From assembly GCA_964623265.1 (NCBI GenBank), contig CAZUTK010000035.1:1-30945 (forward strand): a stretch of DNA of 30,945 nucleotides, given 5' to 3'. The stretch comes from CAZUTK01 sp964623265 (GTDB lineage Bacteria; Electryoneota; B3-LCP). The notes under the pieces are model-generated. The model worked only from the letters and a program-made list of their open reading frames with translations. It was not told where the DNA came from and did no database searches. This document shows, one piece after another, positions 21,849-29,106 of this stretch (position 1 is its first letter; every line of letters begins with the position of its first letter). Position numbers and translations under genes: made by a program.

Positions 21849-24212
21849 ATGCCTGCGATGAACGAAAGAAATGAAGATACCGGATCCGCCGGGAATGTTC
21901 CCGACTTCCACCTGCCCGTCATCCCGCTGCGGGATGTGGTGATCTTTCCCGGCTCTGTCTATCCCTTGCTGATCGGCAGACCGAGCAGTCTGAAGGTGTT
22001 GGAAACGGTGCTGGAAAAAGGCAAGCAATTGATCCTTCTGGCGCAGAGAGATCCTTCGCTCGACGAAGTCGCTCCCGATCAGCTTTACCGTGTGGGCATT
22101 GTCGGTAAGATCACGCAGCTCCTGCGGCTGCCCAGCGGAATGACCAAGGTGTTGATTGAGGGATTGAGCCGCGTGCGGATTGTTTCTCTGACCTTGAGCA
22201 ACGGGATGCTGCTGGCGGATGCGGAACGGGTCATCCCCGCCGTTTCGGAAGGGAAACGCCTCGAAGCCGCCCAGCGCCGCGCCGCCGCGGTATTTCGCGA
22301 GTACGTCGCGAGCAATCCCACTTTACCCGACGAACTGCTGCTGCCCCTCGAACGTCTGAAACAATCCCAGGCTGTCGCCGACTACATCTGCGCCTATCTC
22401 GAATGCGATTATCGCAAGAAGCAGACGTTGCTGGAGATCGCAGATCTCTATCAGCAGTTTCTCGCCGTCACCCACTTGATGAAAGAGGAGATCGAGATCC
22501 TGAAGATCGAAAAATCCATTGATCACCTGACGCGGGACAAACTCTCGCGATCCCAGCGGGTGTATTATCTTCAGGAGCAGATGAAAGTCATCCGCAGAGA
22601 ATTGGGCGAGGAAGTCGAAGAAGAAGATGACCTTTATCTCGAGTATCGAGATAAGATCAGCAAAGCCCGGATGCCGCGAGAAGCCAAGCTGAAAGCCATC
22701 GAAGAGCTCGATCGTCTGAGCGGGATGGCGGAGCTGTCGCCCGAAGCGACCGTGGTCAGAACTTATCTCGACTGGCTCTGCGCCCTGCCCTGGTCAAAGC
22801 GGACGAAGGATACCCTGGATATCAATCGCGCCGCGAAAATCTTGGACCAGGATCATTACGGCCTCGAAAAGCCCAAAGAACGAATCCTCGAACACCTTTC
22901 GGTACTGAAACTCGTGGAACGGATGAAGGGACCGATCATCTGCTTCGTGGGACCGCCGGGAGTGGGGAAGACGAGTCTGGGGCACTCCATCGCCCGAGCG
23001 ATGGGCAGAAAATTCGTCCGGGTATCGCTGGGCGGGGTGCGGGACGAAGCGGAAATCCGCGGTCATCGCAGAACGTACATCGGAGCTCTGCCCGGGCGGA
23101 TCATCCAGTCAATGAAGAAGGTCGGAGTGAAGAATCCCGTCTTCCTGCTGGATGAAGTGGACAAAATGAACGCCGACTTCCGAGGGGATCCCGCCGCTGC
23201 GCTTTTAGAAGCTCTGGATCCGGAGCAAAACGCGGCTTTTCTCGACCATTACCTCGACGTGGAATTCGACCTTTCGGAAGTGCTCTTTCTGACGACCGCC
23301 AATCACGAAGAAGGCATCCCTGCGCCTCTGCTCGACCGGATGGAGATCATCCGACTGCCCGGTTACATCCGCACCGAAAAACTGGCGATCGCGCAGAAGT
23401 TCCTCCTGCCCAAACAGATGCGGGCTAACGGCTTGAAGCACGACCAGTTGACGCTGTCCCGCGAAGCGATTCTGAAGATCATTGATGAATATACCCGCGA
23501 AGCCGGCGTCCGGGAACTGGAACGTCACATCGCGAAAATCTGCCGCAAAGTCGCGCGCAAATTCGTGGAAAGCGCGAGTCATTCTAAAGTGACGGTCAAT
23601 GCCGCAGGTCTCCGCAGCTATCTGGGGGTCTCGCCGTATCCCGCACGCCGGAAAAAAGCCGGCAAACAAGTGGGAAGAGCGACCGGATTGGCTTGGACTC
23701 CCGCCGGCGGGGATATCCTCTCGGTGGATGTCACGTTGATGAAGGGCAGAGGCGAATTAATCCTGACCGGACAGCTCGGGGATGTGATGAAGGAGTCTGC
23801 TCGAGCTGCGTTGTCCTATCTGCGGGATAAAGCGGCGGATCTCGGCTTGGATCAGGACTTCTTCAAGGGCAGGGAGATCCATCTCCATATCCCGGAAGGC
23901 GCGGTGCCCAAAGACGGACCTTCCGCCGGCATCACCATCGCCGCCGCGCTCTACTCCGCCGTCTCTGGCAAACCCTTGCCTCAGGATATCGCTATGACCG
24001 GGGAAATCACGCTGCGGGGCGAGGTGCTGGCGATCGGGGGGCTGCCGGAAAAATTGATCGCGGCGAAGCGATTCAAGATGAAGAAAGTCCTGATCCCGCG
24101 GGAAAATCTGCCGCAGCTCTCCGAAATTATGCCCGAAGTCCGCCGCGGCTTGAAGGTCCTGCCCGTGGACAATCTCGATCAGGTCTGGGAAATCTTCAAC
24201 GCCGAAGCATGA
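21849..24212 (+). CDS. lon: ATP-dependent protease Lon (LonA type)
   Basis: 787 residues, the usual length. An N-terminal substrate-binding domain (starting LPVIPLRDVVIFPG) leads into a coiled-coil region with YYLQEQMKVIRRELGE. The AAA+ domain has Walker A GPPGVGKTS (Lys374), the GGVRDEAEIRGHRRTYIGA segment in two overlapping parts (GGVRDEAEIRGH and RRTYIGALPG) and Walker B VFLLDEVDK. The C-terminal protease domain holds the Ser692-Lys735 dyad, in PKDGPSAG and GGLPEKL. It is a cytosolic quality-control protease. The stop overlaps the start of engB by four bases. A second ATG at 21858 could be the start. Confidence 0.98.
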   Translation: MPAMNERNEDTGSAGNVPDFHLPVIPLRDVVIFPGSVYPLLIGRPSSLKVLETVLEKGKQLILLAQRDPSLDEVAPDQLYRVGIVGKITQLLRLPSGMTKVLIEGLSRVRIVSLTLSNGMLLADAERVIPAVSEGKRLEAAQRRAAAVFREYVASNPTLPDELLLPLERLKQSQAVADYICAYLECDYRKKQTLLEIADLYQQFLAVTHLMKEEIEILKIEKSIDHLTRDKLSRSQRVYYLQEQMKVIRRELGEEVEEEDDLYLEYRDKISKARMPREAKLKAIEELDRLSGMAELSPEATVVRTYLDWLCALPWSKRTKDTLDINRAAKILDQDHYGLEKPKERILEHLSVLKLVERMKGPIICFVGPPGVGKTSLGHSIARAMGRKFVRVSLGGVRDEAEIRGHRRTYIGALPGRIIQSMKKVGVKNPVFLLDEVDKMNADFRGDPAAALLEALDPEQNAAFLDHYLDVEFDLSEVLFLTTANHEEGIPAPLLDRMEIIRLPGYIRTEKLAIAQKFLLPKQMRANGLKHDQLTLSREAILKIIDEYTREAGVRELERHIAKICRKVARKFVESASHSKVTVNAAGLRSYLGVSPYPARRKKAGKQVGRATGLAWTPAGGDILSVDVTLMKGRGELILTGQLGDVMKESARAALSYLRDKAADLGLDQDFFKGREIHLHIPEGAVPKDGPSAGITIAAALYSAVSGKPLPQDIAMTGEITLRGEVLAIGGLPEKLIAAKRFKMKKVLIPRENLPQLSEIMPEVRRGLKVLPVDNLDQVWEIFNAEA

Positions 24213-24814
24213 AAGCGAGGTACGAAGCCCGGTTCATCGGATCCTCAATGAATCCCCTCGCGATCCGGCGCAACCCCTTGCCGGAAATCTTCTTCCTCGG
24301 CCGATCGAATGTCGGCAAATCGTCTCTGATCAACTGCCTGCTGAACCAGAAGAACCTGGCGAAGACCAGTTCCACTCCGGGAAAAACCCGGCTTTTTTTC
24401 TTCTACGAGGTGAAAAACCGCTTCCTCTTCGTGGATCCTCCGGGTTACGGCTATGCGAAAGTGTCCGCCGCCATCCGCTCACGATGGGTGAAAGAAATGG
24501 AGCGATACTTTCGCAAATCCGAAACCCTGTTGGGCGTGGTGCTGATTATGGATTTCCGCCACGCACCCACGCCGATTGACTTCGAGATGGCGCAATGGCT
24601 CGCGGAAAGCAGCATCCCCACGGTCTATGTGCTGAATAAGGCGGACAAGCTCTCCCGCGGCAGGCGCAACGAAATCCTCGCCCGTTTGCGGGGCGATTTC
24701 ACTTTCCCGAATGCGGGGGAGTTCATCCCATTTTCCGCGACCGGCAAAAACGGCCGTTTGGAGCTCTGGCAGGTGATCGAAGCCTGGGAGCAAGATGAAA
24801 GACTACACCGCTGA
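24209..24814 (+). CDS. engB: Ribosome-biogenesis GTPase EngB (YihA/YsxC)
   Basis: 201 residues, a typical length. G1 is FFLGRSNVGKSSL, the G2 region TSSTPGKTRL contains the family's TPGKT, G3 is DPPGYGYAK and G4 is NKADK. The family assists large-subunit ribosome assembly. The ATG overlaps the lon stop (ATGA), so both are translated from one messenger. Confidence 0.97.
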   Translation: MKARYEARFIGSSMNPLAIRRNPLPEIFFLGRSNVGKSSLINCLLNQKNLAKTSSTPGKTRLFFFYEVKNRFLFVDPPGYGYAKVSAAIRSRWVKEMERYFRKSETLLGVVLIMDFRHAPTPIDFEMAQWLAESSIPTVYVLNKADKLSRGRRNEILARLRGDFTFPNAGEFIPFSATGKNGRLELWQVIEAWEQDERLHR

Positions 24815-24870
24815 ATCTATGCGACCTCTCTGCGAGTGTGCTGGACGGTTGATCGAAACGTGATGCAGGG

Positions 24871-26037
24871 ATGGAATTGAACAGGGATGTTTCCGATTTG
24901 ACGATGCGGATCGAGAATCTGGCGGATCGCTTCCAAAGGGATCTCGAAGAGCGGCGCGCCGCGTCCGGCGATCTGTCGAAAGGAACCGCTTTGCGCAAAG
25001 TCGTCGGGACGCTCTGCCTGAGCGCCCCTGCAGAGATTTTGGATGCGGTCGGCGCGATTCCCCTCCGCTTGTTGTACGCCGGCGAAGAAGACGAACTGCG
25101 CGGCGGGCGATTCTTAAGCGCAGATTCGTGCTCGTTTTGCAAAGCCGTCCTCGGCGGCTTGCACCGCGGAACGATCCGCTATGACGCCGTGCTGGGTGCC
25201 ACCACCTGCGATCAAATGCGGCGCAATCTGGAGATCATCGCCAGAGATCTGAACCTGCCTGTCTTCATATACAATTCGCCCCGATCCGCAGACAGCGGTA
25301 TGGCGCGGGAATTCGCTCATTCGGAGCTGCTGCGAGTCGCCGCGGGAATTGCGGATTGGCTCGGCGTCCGGCTGGATGAGGATGCGCTTCGCTCCGCGCT
25401 TCGTGAACGGCGGAGTCTTCGCGAGTGGCTGCGTTCTCTGCGCAGCGCCGAAAAAGAAGGCTATCCATTGATCAACGGGAGGGAATTTCTCGCGCTGACG
25501 CGCCTGTACGCCTCCACTTCCCTCGAGTTCTTTCGCGATAACCTGCCGCAAATCGAAGCCTGGATTCATAAGCGTTTACCGGTGTACGCTTCGCCCCCAT
25601 TGCGCATCGCCCTGCTGGGCAGCTGCGTCGGAGAAGGGGATGATCAAATTGTCCGACTCGTGGAGGAGTCCGGTTCCGCAGTGATCCTTTACGACGCCGT
25701 TTGCACCGGCGAACGGATGCTGCTGCGAAATGCTGAAGAAGACGACCCCTTCGCCGCGCTGACAGAGCTGTATTACGATCAGATCCTCTGCCCCTTCCGC
25801 AAACCGAATGACGCGCTCTTCGCGCAGGTGAGCGAAGAAGCGGCGCGCCTGCAAATTCAGGGAGTGATCTACAAGACCTTGAAATATTGCCATCCCTGGG
25901 GGTTTGAAGCCCGGCGCTTCAAAGAGCGCTTGGGACTGCCCTTCCTGCATCTGGATCACGATTATTCCCCTTCCGCCATCGGACAGATGCGCACTCGAAT
26001 TCACGCCTTTCTCGAACAGCTCCGTCTCCGCCCTTGA
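24871..26037 (+). CDS. 2-hydroxyacyl-CoA dehydratase D-component/HgdB-family protein, solitary
   Basis: 388 residues. It resembles the iron-sulfur subunits of 2-hydroxyacyl-CoA dehydratases, benzoyl-CoA reductase and the double-cubane cluster proteins. Visible are CLSAPAEILDAVGAIPLRL (an N-terminal family signature, given here as CLSAPAEIL and GAIPLRL), cysteines in SADSCSFCKA, ATTCDQMRR and GSCVGEGD, and the late KYCHPWGFEARRF and FLHLDHDYS. No second subunit, CoA transferase or ATP-dependent activator gene is adjacent, so a classical dehydratase is unlikely to be complete here. A double-cubane-type electron carrier or YjiM-like protein is an alternative. It lies 56 bases behind engB, with a weak ribosome-binding site. 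Confidence 0.82.
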   Translation: MELNRDVSDLTMRIENLADRFQRDLEERRAASGDLSKGTALRKVVGTLCLSAPAEILDAVGAIPLRLLYAGEEDELRGGRFLSADSCSFCKAVLGGLHRGTIRYDAVLGATTCDQMRRNLEIIARDLNLPVFIYNSPRSADSGMAREFAHSELLRVAAGIADWLGVRLDEDALRSALRERRSLREWLRSLRSAEKEGYPLINGREFLALTRLYASTSLEFFRDNLPQIEAWIHKRLPVYASPPLRIALLGSCVGEGDDQIVRLVEESGSAVILYDAVCTGERMLLRNAEEDDPFAALTELYYDQILCPFRKPNDALFAQVSEEAARLQIQGVIYKTLKYCHPWGFEARRFKERLGLPFLHLDHDYSPSAIGQMRTRIHAFLEQLRLRP

Positions 26038-26121
26038 AACATCCTTCATCCGCCGGAAATTTCCTTTTACAACAATCCGGATGATTCATACTTGAAATTC
26101 CGCCGCCTTCGCAAATAATTC

Positions 26122-26150
26122 TTGCTTTTTCTGGCTTCTCTTCGTAATTT
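26122..26150 (+). promoter_or_regulatory. Promoter candidate of the secreted propeller/M23 gene pair
   Basis: TTGCTT at 26122-26127 and TAATTT at 26145-26150, 17 bases apart, as before the beta-helix gene at 17146. Confidence 0.45.
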
Positions 26151-26196
26151 ATGATAACCGAAAGAACCTGAAATTCAACTTGCTCGCGAGGTCCTG

Positions 26197-27333
26197 ATGA
26201 AAATGCAAGTCTGGTTGTCGGGTTTGATCCTGCTCGGAATCGCATCGCCGCTCTCTTCTCGAGCGGAGGAGCTCTGGAAAACGCTGTTGCGATCTTCCGG
26301 CGGGATTGAATCCGCGGTGTGGGATGTTTCCGGGGATATCCTCATCCTCGAACAGGCGAAGTTCACGCGCCTGTTTTCTCCTCAATTAAATGCGAATTCG
26401 CGGGATCTGCCCTGGTCGCAGAGAGTCTCGCTTTCGCCCGGCGGACGAGTCTATGCTCTGATCACGTATGAGGGGGTGAAGGAGGAACTGAACGCCGCCG
26501 AATTGACGCTCTATACGGCCGCCGATGTGCCGATCTGGTCGTTGTCGCATCACGAATTGAACGACATCTATCCTCTGGATGACGGTGCGGCGGTGGCGGT
26601 TCGGCGCAATATCAACATTCCGGAAAACACGCTCTACTTCTTTTCTGCGGGAGGCGAGATCCTGCGCCGGTTCGAACTGCCGGCGGTGAGGGAAATCTGG
26701 ACGAGTCCTTCTGCGGATCGCATCCTCGTCAACAGCGGCAGAGACGGTGCCATCCTGTACAGCGCCTCCGGAGAAGAATTGCTGCGGTGCGGTTCCGCCT
26801 ACCGGGCGTCATTTTCCCGCGACGGCCGCTGGCTCGCCGTTCTCTACGGCAATAAAGTGACGATCTTTCACGATGCCAGAGCAACCTATACCGGCGAAAT
26901 GGGCGGCGAAATCGTGCGCGGAGTATCTTTCGCGCCGGATAACTCCTGTTTTGTCGCCTTCACCGATCACGCCTTGTATCTGCTGAAGAATCCAGGCGGT
27001 GAGGTACTCCGGCAGCATGTGATGGATGTGGATTCTCAGCTCTCTTTCACCAGCGCTGACGTCAGCCGGGAAGGCGCTTATATCGCCGCGGGAATCGAAA
27101 GGGACCTCGGGGAATCCGTCATCGGTCCGGAACGCCATCCGGACGGAATGGTCGTGATTTACCGGGGGGATGGCGTCGAATGCTGCCGCAGAGCGGTGAG
27201 CTATTCCCGCTGGAACACCACCACGCCCCGAGTCGTTTTTTCGCACGATGGCAGTCAGATCCTGGCTCTGACGCGGGATGAAATTATCACCGCTCCCCTG
27301 GAAAAACTCTGCGCTGAAGGAGGTGAACGATGA
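26197..27333 (+). CDS. Secreted WD40-like beta-propeller protein
   Basis: 378 residues with a signal peptide (MKMQVWLSGLILLGIASPLSSRAEE). The rest looks like a repeat propeller: RVSLSPGGRVYALITYEG, YRASFSRDGRWLAVLYGN, GVSFAPDNSCFVAFTDHA and RVVFSHDGSQILALTRDE share the pattern (V/A)-x-F-S-x-D-G-x-x-x-A. It has no T9SS tail. No catalytic motif is visible and I do not recognise a specific family. The gene overlaps the start of the M23 peptidase gene by four bases, so the two are translationally coupled and may act together at the envelope. Confidence 0.78.
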   Translation: MKMQVWLSGLILLGIASPLSSRAEELWKTLLRSSGGIESAVWDVSGDILILEQAKFTRLFSPQLNANSRDLPWSQRVSLSPGGRVYALITYEGVKEELNAAELTLYTAADVPIWSLSHHELNDIYPLDDGAAVAVRRNINIPENTLYFFSAGGEILRRFELPAVREIWTSPSADRILVNSGRDGAILYSASGEELLRCGSAYRASFSRDGRWLAVLYGNKVTIFHDARATYTGEMGGEIVRGVSFAPDNSCFVAFTDHALYLLKNPGGEVLRQHVMDVDSQLSFTSADVSREGAYIAAGIERDLGESVIGPERHPDGMVVIYRGDGVECCRRAVSYSRWNTTTPRVVFSHDGSQILALTRDEIITAPLEKLCAEGGER

Positions 27334-29030
27334 GACGGGATCTTCGCTGGGTCATGATCGTCGCGATCGTCACCGCGGCACAGCTTCCGGTCGGCGGAGC
27401 CGACGCCGTCCCCTGGATGTATCAGCCCACCAATCAACCGGGATCTCTGGGGAACAATTATTATGAATATCAGAACTACGGCAGCTCCGCTTACTATCAT
27501 GATGGCATTGACGTGCTGAAATCCACCGGCGGAGTGCCGGTTTACTCCGTCTCCACCGGCTGGATGACGCACGAAACCGCGGGCACGATGTACGGCGGTT
27601 TGATGATCGGCGATCAATATGCCGCCGGTGCCACGGGGTGGCTTTATTGGCACCTGCCCAACTCCACCTACCCCTTCAACGTCGGCGATCGCATCAACGA
27701 AGGGGATTACATCGGCGATATCGCTTACTGGTCGGTGTACAACTTCCACCATGTCCATTTCAATCGCGTCGTAGGTACAGGAAGTCTGCCCTGGAATTGG
27801 TATACCTCCATTGACAATCCCTTAGATTATCTGATTCCGGGCACCGATCCCCAGGCGCCGGTCATATACAACGCTGTGGGCACGGATCTGCTGGCGTTTT
27901 GCGTGAACAACACTTCCACCTACCGCAGTCCCAACGCCTTGAGCGGCGATCTCGACATCATCGCCAAGGTCGGCGATCGGTTCTGGAATAACCAGTGGGA
28001 AATCATCCCGTATAGAATCGAATACGCCATTCTGAGCCCGCTGGTGAACGATCCGCATCTGGCGTTCCTCTTCAGCGGCTTGCTGGCGCCGGATAACACC
28101 ATCAACGTCGTCTACAAGGACGATTCCGTCTGCAATACCGGCGGCAACTACACGGAGCGCAACTTCTTCTTCATCCTGACCAACAACGACGGAGATTCGA
28201 CGGTGGAGTCCACGGATGCCGCGGGCGCTTGGCACACGGCGGGTTACCCTTCCGGCACCTACACGATCCGCGTCACCGCTTCCGACGCGGGCGGCAACGT
28301 CGTGGCGGATTCGATGAATGTGACCGTGCAATCGCCGGCGCCGCAGAACGTATCCGTGACGATGACCCCCACCAGCTCCCTGCAGATTCCCGCGTCCGGC
28401 GGATCCTTTACCTACATCGTCCAGATTCAGAATCTCGCTTCCTCGACGGTGACTTGTGAAGGTTGGATCTTAATGACCTATCCGTCCGGCGCGACTCAGC
28501 AGATGCTGCAGCGCAATCTCAACCTCCCCGCCGGCGGATCCATCACCCGCAATCTGACGCAGAGCATCGGCGCCAATCTCCCCAACGGAACTTATCATTA
28601 CGATGCGAAATTGGGGTATAGTCCTTTCAATGTGTGGGACAGCGATGGATTAACCTTCACGAAGGGCTTGGATGCGTCTGCAGGTGGGATGCGGGTGAAA
28701 GAGACGACTCTGAGCGGTTGGGATGAGGATCCGATTGCAAATGTCCGGATGAACCCTGTCGCAACTGCGTCTGCGGCTGAAATCCGCGCCTATCCGAATC
28801 CGTTCAATCCGGAGACGGTCCTCTCCTTCACGCTTCCAGCGGCAGCGCAGGTACGTCTGGAGGTGTTCAATCTGTCCGGTCAGCTTGTCGCCCAGCTGGC
28901 TCAGGGCTGGCGCCAGGCGGGGACTTATGAAGTGACGCTGGATGGGTCGAACCTATCCGCCGGAGTGTATGTCTATCGTTTCCGCGGCGGGGAAGAGGCA
29001 TTGAGCGGGAAGCTGTTGCTTTTGAAATAA
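27330..29030 (+). CDS. Secreted M23-family metallopeptidase-like protein with T9SS sorting domain
   Basis: 566 residues. A signal peptide (to about residue 26) precedes an M23/LytM-like domain at about 30-165. The zinc ligands of that fold are present: His57 and Asp61 (HDGID), and His141-Val-His143 (HHVHF). VGDRINEGDYIGDI is the usual beta-hairpin between them. A region of unknown function follows, then an Ig/CARDB-like module at about 341-445. The T9SS sorting domain closes the protein (AYPNPFNPETVLSF through LLLLK). It would be exported through the outer membrane and could cleave peptidoglycan or surface protein. The Ig-like module recurs in the convergent T9SS gene. Translation is coupled to the propeller gene upstream. 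Confidence 0.85.
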   Translation: MRRDLRWVMIVAIVTAAQLPVGGADAVPWMYQPTNQPGSLGNNYYEYQNYGSSAYYHDGIDVLKSTGGVPVYSVSTGWMTHETAGTMYGGLMIGDQYAAGATGWLYWHLPNSTYPFNVGDRINEGDYIGDIAYWSVYNFHHVHFNRVVGTGSLPWNWYTSIDNPLDYLIPGTDPQAPVIYNAVGTDLLAFCVNNTSTYRSPNALSGDLDIIAKVGDRFWNNQWEIIPYRIEYAILSPLVNDPHLAFLFSGLLAPDNTINVVYKDDSVCNTGGNYTERNFFFILTNNDGDSTVESTDAAGAWHTAGYPSGTYTIRVTASDAGGNVVADSMNVTVQSPAPQNVSVTMTPTSSLQIPASGGSFTYIVQIQNLASSTVTCEGWILMTYPSGATQQMLQRNLNLPAGGSITRNLTQSIGANLPNGTYHYDAKLGYSPFNVWDSDGLTFTKGLDASAGGMRVKETTLSGWDEDPIANVRMNPVATASAAEIRAYPNPFNPETVLSFTLPAAAQVRLEVFNLSGQLVAQLAQGWRQAGTYEVTLDGSNLSAGVYVYRFRGGEEALSGKLLLLK

Positions 29031-29057
29031 TCCGCGGACGGCGCAAGAAATAAAAAT

Positions 29058-29092
29058 AAAAAGAGGCTGACCTTGCAGGACAGCCTCTTTTT
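29058..29092. terminator. Bidirectional terminator between the two T9SS genes
   Basis: A 12-base-pair stem (29058-29069 with 29081-29092, including GAGGCTG/CAGCCTC) and an 11-base loop. It is flanked by an A-rich tract on the left and T-rich DNA on the right, so it serves both converging genes. Confidence 0.85.
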
Positions 29093-29106
29093 TATTGAGT
29101 TCCACG

